Below are positions 32,601 through 36,499 of a stretch of 36,499 bases of DNA, piece by piece (position 1 is the first letter of the stretch; each line of letters begins with the position of its first letter). The DNA is from JARROD01 sp037384225. Its GTDB lineage: Bacteria > Pseudomonadota > Gammaproteobacteria > Pseudomonadales > Cellvibrionaceae. The translations under genes were made by a program, and so were the position numbers. The stretch is from NCBI GenBank assembly GCA_037384225.1, contig JARROD010000009.1, forward strand, positions 1 to 36,499, written 5' to 3'. Under the pieces are notes generated by a model. That model searched no databases and was not told where the DNA came from. It saw only the letters and a list, made by a program, of their open reading frames with translations.

Positions 32601-33173
32601 CTCGGTATACTCTTTCACGGCGGTATTGATGACCGGTGTTGAACCGCGTGGTTTAAACAGGGCTTCGGCCTGTTCGTCGAGCTGCTTGAGCACCGCGTGC
32701 AGCGTGTGGCTGCCGAGGGATGCTGAAAACAGTGCCTGGCCCACTTCGCCTTTTTGTTGCAGAATTTCCCGGCCGCCCTGAATCAACGCGCGGTGGTCGA
32801 TGCCGAACAGCATCTTAAAAAGTTCCGGCGTCACGCCTTGAAGAAAAGGGCTCAGGGCACCCTCATCCAGCGCTTCGCCGTTATGGGACAGGAGTGTATT
32901 TTTGCGCCCTTTGCGGCGCGCGAAGGAGAGTTCTTCGCCATTGGAGCGGTACACCCGGCCGGCGATGCGGAGCTTGTCATTGGCGTGCAGAAAATTATCC
33001 GCGGTGCGCTCATCGATACCGAACAGCAGCGCGTGCAGCCCCCGCAAGGCCGAACTCTTGCCCGCTTCATTGGGGCCGTAGACAATATGCAGCCCCTCCG
33101 GCTCCTGCTCGAAAATCAGCGACCGGTCGGTAAAGGGGCCGAAGGCAGTGAAATTGAGTTCGCGGATTTTCAC
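29688..33173 (-). CDS. SbcC/YhaN-like SMC-type ATPase
   Basis: This 1161-residue protein partners the nuclease encoded just upstream. Walker A is YGPNEAGKSSALRG (about 32-45). Two long coiled-coil halves rich in Glu/Arg/Leu fill the centre. The C-terminal head has the signature GMSSGTRDQLYLSLRLAALE, Walker B PFIVDDILVDFDD and the H-loop THHSR. This arrangement matches the YhaN (AAA_27) group rather than classic SbcC or Rad50, and I see no central CxxC zinc hook. GTG 33173 overlaps the upstream stop (GTGA at 33170-33173). The open frame that continues upstream to 33602 is only an overlap with the nuclease gene. Likely role: ATP-driven DNA end processing in repair; this is inferred from the family. 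Confidence 0.9.
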   Translation of the reverse strand: MKIRELNFTAFGPFTDRSLIFEQEPEGLHIVYGPNEAGKSSALRGLHALLFGIDERTADNFLHANDKLRIAGRVYRSNGEELSFARRKGRKNTLLSHNGEALDEGALSPFLQGVTPELFKMLFGIDHRALIQGGREILQQKGEVGQALFSASLGSHTLHAVLKQLDEQAEALFKPRGSTPVINTAVKEYTELHREIRETSLSSREWEQHCRAQEKTAAELEQVQTELTDHRAKVSHLQRIQRVLPKLARRQALLQQVEELGEVRILPAPFSKRRQVALTEREQARAIIQMATVRLDELREQLEALPLCGPALEQSASIEALHARLGAHRKAMQDRPHLEAEYRQLLIDAESRLKDLRPDLTLEEIECLRATFKNRQRVTELSRQIQAVEARVKQTSANLEEIQPRVREVEQERRQLPHTASLEGLREAVLAARKAGDMDTAIESRRRDLTLLERQCETDLARLGLWSGTLEALVELPVPHRVSIERLDTEYSELNAHRQRLCEQQDQMTEQLREISRQLETIHNTGTVPTERELAEARSEREQVWQLVRRQWVDGEDSGAGHKLADVYEALVSSADELADRLRREADRVHSHAALVASQRSVQQQAQEVAQLIEQCSADKERIDTEWEALWAPCRIQPRSPREMRAWSENLDKLHNRVEQLNPLRLDIDALEHIRETHTQRLARELEKLHHSKPNNHWPPLETALLCAEKTLADLEQTARQRQSLETEIDNLNRRLASAHNAHKNATSEFDELKRQWSDAIASLGLDSHALPAEALNVIENLRELFAKHSEAEKLRVRIQSMDSDAESFRRHVSEVAAKVAPELSEAAADEAATRLNLLLTENQSRHSRRQQIESQLQQAREDIQKAEATLKAMTERLRELCAEAGCADPTALERAELRCAEYLRLKAEIAAVEQEILDTGEGAALEELQQLAERVDPDHLPGQIEALTTKIDEELEPKRTALAEAKGRRKKELELMDGSDRAATLAERSQSVLAQIRTDAEHYTRLKLAARILRDEIERYRKQNQGPLVERASEHFTALTCTSFAGLRTDFNTADEPVLVGLRPGGERVGVEGMSSGTRDQLYLSLRLAALEKYMEASNPMPFIVDDILVDFDDKRSAAALDALVRLGQKTQVILFTHHSRVVEQARQQNNGHSVYIHNL

Positions 33174-34432
33174 GGCGCCCGCTCCGTTTTCAGCAGGCGG
33201 TTCACCAGCAGTTCCTTGATATCCTCCAGCATTTGCGCAAGCTGCGCCGGGTCCTCCGGGTCGTAGCGATCTTCGCCGGCGAGTATTTCCACCGGGAGTT
33301 TTTTGCGCAGCTCCCCGACTTCTTCGCTCAGAGCCGCCAGTGTGGTTTGGTTCGCCTCCATACCCCGAATGCCACGCAGCAGTCCCCCGAGCGCGTCGTC
33401 GCCGTCGAGCATTTCCTCGGCGCGGATCGCCGGCCGGGTGTCGAGAGAGACCTTTTCCAGCCAGATTCCCGCGCCGTCGAGGCCGGTGGCCAGGGCGCGA
33501 TACTCTTGTATCCAATGCTCCCGTTCCGCGTGCAGGCGCGAATGGGCACTGCAGCTTCCCCGCAACGCCAGGCGGGCGGCGACAGGCCGCTGCCCGGCGC
33601 AATCAAGCGTCCGCTGCAGCGCCGTCTGCACCTGATCGTAGATCGCGTCGACAGATGCGCTGTTAGTCACATCCATTTCGCACAGAGACCAGCGCAATAC
33701 ATCGAGGTCGCGGTGCTCAACGGCTGTAATTTCCCCCTTGTGCACACTGACCAGAGTACAGCCTTTGGGGCCGGTTTCACGGATGTGGCGCCCCTGGATA
33801 TTGCCGGGAAAGACAATCCAGGGGTCCAGCGCCACTTCTTCGCGCTGGTGCACATGGCCCAGCGCCCAGTATTGATAGCCTTTTGAGCGCAGTCCGTCGG
33901 CACTGCAGGGCGCATAGGGCGCGTGGCCGGGCTTGCCGTCGAGGCAGGTGTGCAAGAGGCCGATATTGAACAGCGCCGGGTCGCCCTGGGGATAGGCCCG
34001 GGAGAGATCCTCGGTCACCGCCCGACTGGCGAACCCCTGGCCGTGAATCGCCACATCCAGGTCCGGTAAAAGAACCCGTTCGGGGTTGCGGGTGGCGAGC
34101 ATGGTGACATTGTCCGGCAACCGCAAATGTTTTGTCAGCTGGCTTGCGGCGTCGTGGTTACCGGCTATGGCGAAGACGCGAATCCCGGCTTCCCGCAGGC
34201 GGCCCATGCGCTCAACGAAATAGAGACCGGTGTTGTAATCGCGCCAGTCTCCGTCGTAGAGATCGCCGGCCAGAAGCACAAACGCCACCGCCTCCTCGAT
34301 GGCGAGATCGATCAGGTTGTCGAAGGCGCGGCGGGTGGCGGAACGGATTTCCTCCACGGGCGCACCCGGGTAGCGTTCAAGGCCGCGCAGGGCGCTGTCG
34401 AGGTGAATATCGGCTGCGTGGATGAATTTCAT
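33170..34432 (-). CDS. SbcD/YhaO-like metallophosphoesterase (DNA repair nuclease)
   Basis: The 420-residue protein is a calcineurin-like phosphoesterase of the SbcD/Mre11/YhaO type. Metal-binding residues are Asp8 and His10 (ADIHLD), Asp57 (AGDLYDG), Asn92-His93-Asp94 (GNHD), His161 (LLHT) and His193/His195 (GHVHQRE). A capping domain and a C-terminal ATPase-contact region follow. It overlaps the ATPase gene by four bases and so forms a two-gene operon. The pair would process DNA double-strand ends or hairpins. ATG 34432 has no strong ribosome site. Confidence 0.92.
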   Translation of the reverse strand: MKFIHAADIHLDSALRGLERYPGAPVEEIRSATRRAFDNLIDLAIEEAVAFVLLAGDLYDGDWRDYNTGLYFVERMGRLREAGIRVFAIAGNHDAASQLTKHLRLPDNVTMLATRNPERVLLPDLDVAIHGQGFASRAVTEDLSRAYPQGDPALFNIGLLHTCLDGKPGHAPYAPCSADGLRSKGYQYWALGHVHQREEVALDPWIVFPGNIQGRHIRETGPKGCTLVSVHKGEITAVEHRDLDVLRWSLCEMDVTNSASVDAIYDQVQTALQRTLDCAGQRPVAARLALRGSCSAHSRLHAEREHWIQEYRALATGLDGAGIWLEKVSLDTRPAIRAEEMLDGDDALGGLLRGIRGMEANQTTLAALSEEVGELRKKLPVEILAGEDRYDPEDPAQLAQMLEDIKELLVNRLLKTERAP

Positions 34433-34543
34433 TTAGGAATGACGATGGTTATCCGTTCCGGAGACATTTTTGGTTATCTTGCGCGCGACTTTACCACAGT
34501 GGCGGTCGGCGCCGCGACCGCCATCAGCCCTGAGAGTGCGCCA

Positions 34544-35815
34544 TCAGCCCAACCGGCCAATGGGCTTTTCCAGGCTCTCCGGCGGCACCGTAAACCAGAC
34601 TGGGCCTGAGTCGGTCATGTGGATACAGTCCTCCAGGCGCACGCCGAACTGGCCGGGGAGGTAAATACCGGGTTCATTGGAAAAGCACATGCCGGCGGCC
34701 AACGGGGTGGATTCGCCCTTGACGATATTGACCGGTTCGTGGCCGTCCATACCAATGCCGTGACCTGTGCGGTGGCTGAGGCCGGGCAGCCGGTAGCCGG
34801 GGCCAAAGCCTTCCGCCTCGTAGAGTTTGCGCACGGCATCGTCGACACTGCCGGCCGGTCGCCCCGGTTGCGCGGCCGCCAGGGCGGTCAGTTGACCCTT
34901 GCGCACCAGCTCCCAGATACGGCGTTGTTGCTTGCTGGATTCGCCGTAGACGAAAGTGCGGGATATGTCGGACTGGTAGCCCTCCACCGCGCAGCCACAG
35001 TCGAGCAGGATGATCTGGCCCTCTTCGACGGTCTGGGGTTTATGACTGCCGTGAGGGTAGGCGCTGGATTCACCCAGCAGCGCCATGGTCCAGATGCTGT
35101 CGCCGCCGAGGCTGGCCTGGGCTTGGCGCATGAGCGCATTGATGTCGTCTGAAGTCATGCCTTTGTCGAGTTGACTGTGCACATGGGCGTAAGCGCGCAA
35201 GGTGATGTCGCTGGCAATTTTCATCAGCGCTATCTCGGCTGGGCTTTTGAACATGCGGCAGGCGCGGGTGACGCCGCTGGCGCCCACCACGGTAAAGTTC
35301 GGTGCCGCCCGTTGCAGCCCTTCCACGACGAAGTAGCGCACCGTGGCTTCGACGCCGATCCTGCCGCGTTTGAGGCCGCGGTCCTTGAGCATGCCGGCGA
35401 TGCGCACAAAGGGGTTTTCGTGTTCGTTCCAGGTGCGCACATCGTCGCCGAAAGTCATGGACTCGCGCACGCTGGGTTCTTCAAAAAACGGCGTAACTAT
35501 GGCGATATCGCCCCGGCGGGGAATAATGATGGCGGTTAGACGTTCACTTCGCCACCAGGAAATACCCGTGAAATAGCGCATGGCTGAGCCCGGTTCCAGC
35601 AACAGCGCGTCCAAGCCCTGCTTGGCCATTACTTTTTGGGCGCGGGTTATACGCGCCTGACGCTCGGCCACGCTAATGGGGACAGCCCGTTTGGAAAGAT
35701 TGGGCAGCGCCGGAGCTTTAGCGGTTTGACGCCGGGCGCGGGCCAAGGGAGTCATTGCTGCGGTGCCGGCGGCCAGGGTCGCCGCTTTAAACAGGTTGCG
35801 TTTGCTCAGTTGCAT
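34544..35815 (-). CDS. M24 family metallopeptidase (Xaa-Pro aminopeptidase/creatinase-like), exported
   Basis: From ATG 35815 the 423-residue product begins with a Tat-like leader (QLSKRNLFKAATLAAGTAA, Lys-Arg variant of the twin-arginine motif), suggesting periplasmic location. The N-terminal creatinase-type domain (about 50-185) is followed by the pita-bread catalytic domain. The five metal ligands are intact: two Asp in LLDCGCAVEGYQSDISRTF (first at about 272), His in HRTGHGIGMD, Glu in NEPGIY and Glu in RLEDCIH. Members cleave Xaa-Pro dipeptides or related imidic bonds; the substrate is unknown here. The ORF extends 14 residues upstream to 35857, without a better start. It precedes the YhaO/YhaN pair by 111 bases on the same strand but is functionally unrelated. 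Confidence 0.9.
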   Translation of the reverse strand: MQLSKRNLFKAATLAAGTAAMTPLARARRQTAKAPALPNLSKRAVPISVAERQARITRAQKVMAKQGLDALLLEPGSAMRYFTGISWWRSERLTAIIIPRRGDIAIVTPFFEEPSVRESMTFGDDVRTWNEHENPFVRIAGMLKDRGLKRGRIGVEATVRYFVVEGLQRAAPNFTVVGASGVTRACRMFKSPAEIALMKIASDITLRAYAHVHSQLDKGMTSDDINALMRQAQASLGGDSIWTMALLGESSAYPHGSHKPQTVEEGQIILLDCGCAVEGYQSDISRTFVYGESSKQQRRIWELVRKGQLTALAAAQPGRPAGSVDDAVRKLYEAEGFGPGYRLPGLSHRTGHGIGMDGHEPVNIVKGESTPLAAGMCFSNEPGIYLPGQFGVRLEDCIHMTDSGPVWFTVPPESLEKPIGRLG

Positions 35816-36141
35816 GTTCGGGGCCTTTAATCCTATAAAAGTCGCTGAATATCCCAATGATATCCGGAAACGCTGAAATTCATAGGGGGAAACGCTTGTT
35901 TTGATAATCCCGTCTGAAGGGGTATCCCGATGGGAGGAGGGCGGTGGTGCAAATTTATAGATGTTGCCACTCTGGTTCCTCCCCTCACTATCGTGTGTTT
36001 GTGGAAGCTTGATTCCGTTTGTGTCTGTGCAAAAGTAAATTATGCTGCATAAAATAGTTTCCTAAACGAGATATAATCCAAGCCTTCCCAAAAGGTTTTA
36101 TTTGTTTGAGGTGCGCAGAAAATAAAACAAAAATAGCCGGT
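35816..36141. other. Intergenic region upstream of the M24 peptidase gene
   Basis: No gene or repeat family is seen. It should contain the promoter for the peptidase and the 3' end of the TPR gene transcript. A weak hairpin CCTT...AAGG followed by TTTTATTTG (about 36084-36106, plus strand) is too short to call a terminator. Confidence 0.5.
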
Positions 36142-36499
36142 TTAGGTTTTCAGCGCTTGCTCGATAGTTCCACCCCGCGCGTTCAGCGGTTGCAGCAGCA
36201 GCGAATTGACGATATCCCGTGCCGGTTTCGTATCCCCCGCCGAAGACAACATCAGACTCTGGGCATAGTTGGCCGTAAAGGCGTTCCGGTCCAGTCCCAG
36301 TCCGCGTATAATGTGGCGTTGCGCTTGCTGTCGGTCGCCGCGGTCAAATTTTTCTGTAGCAGCGCCTTTAATCCGATTCCCAGCCAAGCGCGCCCATTTT
36401 CAGGTTGTCTGGCCAGTACTTTATCGAAATAGGGTTGTGCCGCCGTGGGATCGAGGTCGTTGAGGCATAGGTTTCCCAGTGTCAGCAGGGATTCAATAT
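36142..36499 (-). pseudogene. TPR-repeat protein, C-terminal part, apparent frameshift
   Basis: The minus-strand frame entering at the right window edge reads as TPR helices (ESLLTLGNLCLNDLDPTAAQ, then PYFDKVLARQPENGRAWLGIG and LKALLQK). It then loses the pattern at a run of five A (plus-strand T 36349-36353) and would stop further on. The adjacent frame takes over with FDRGDRQQAQRHIIRGLGLD, another TPR-like helix pair, down to the TAA at 36142. One missing A in the run explains this. Whether it is a real mutation, ribosomal slippage (GAAAAAT context) or a sequence error cannot be decided. The start lies outside the window. Confidence 0.65.

Noticed and set aside
33174..33602. N-terminal extension of the YhaN-like protein
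   Set aside because: The 143 residues are Arg/Gly/Ala-rich shadow translation of the nuclease gene; conserved sequence begins at the GTG that overlaps the nuclease stop.

Overview
The window comes from a gammaproteobacterial chromosome with moderate GC. Gene content and order suggest a marine member of the Cellvibrionales/Saccharophagus-Teredinibacter type, but this placement is an inference from protein style and synteny, not from a marker gene. Two conserved envelope/translation blocks known from E. coli and Pseudomonas form the backbone. One is the rodA-(mltB)-rlpA-dacA-ybeD-lipB-lipA block on the plus strand at the left. The other consists of holA-lptE-leuS and lnt-corC-ybeY-ybeZ-miaB, both on the minus strand, in the middle.

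Layout. 1-6.6 kb: peptidoglycan elongation and remodelling (RodA C-terminus, MltB, RlpA, DacA), then lipoate attachment and synthesis (YbeD, LipB, LipA) and a GNAT acetyltransferase. 6.6-10.3 kb: a glycerophosphodiester phosphodiesterase facing left, and a GAF-PAS-GGDEF-EAL cyclic-di-GMP protein facing right. 10.3-14.6 kb: leuS-lptE-holA. 14.6-17.4 kb: an accessory pocket with a solitary soluble NIT-like protein and two overlapping small genes of unknown family that look like diverged copies of each other. 17.4-23 kb: miaB-ybeZ-ybeY-corC-lnt. 23.2-24.9 kb: a DUF1820 protein and a type Ic aspartate aminotransferase. 25.1-26 kb: a tetR gene split by a roughly 200-bp MITE-like element. 26.6-29.4 kb: an NfeD/slipin membrane-quality pair and a small two-TM ion channel. 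29.7-34.4 kb: a YhaO/YhaN (SbcD/SbcC-like) nuclease-ATPase pair. 34.5-35.8 kb: an M24 peptidase with a Tat-like leader. At the right edge lies the end of a TPR protein gene with an apparent one-base frameshift.

Three things stand out. (1) A palindromic-ended element with perfect 28-bp terminal inverted repeats (including the TA) sits inside tetR. Removing 201 bp restores a 221-residue TetR reading frame exactly, and shorter copies of the same end sequence occur at three other places. (2) At least eleven loci carry short imperfect tandem arrays (period 12-23 bp, 2-4 copies). Their units are unrelated in sequence and sit at gene edges, in 5' leaders, in a signal peptide, over a start codon and in N-terminal loops. 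They look like the product of a local duplication process rather than one repeat family. (3) The 16.5-17.4 kb gene pair shares a palindromic CTAG stop with the convergent lnt gene. The only minus-strand terminator I see for the lnt operon lies beyond the pair, so the lnt transcript may run antisense through both genes.

No rRNA, tRNA, CRISPR array, prophage or complete insertion sequence was seen.
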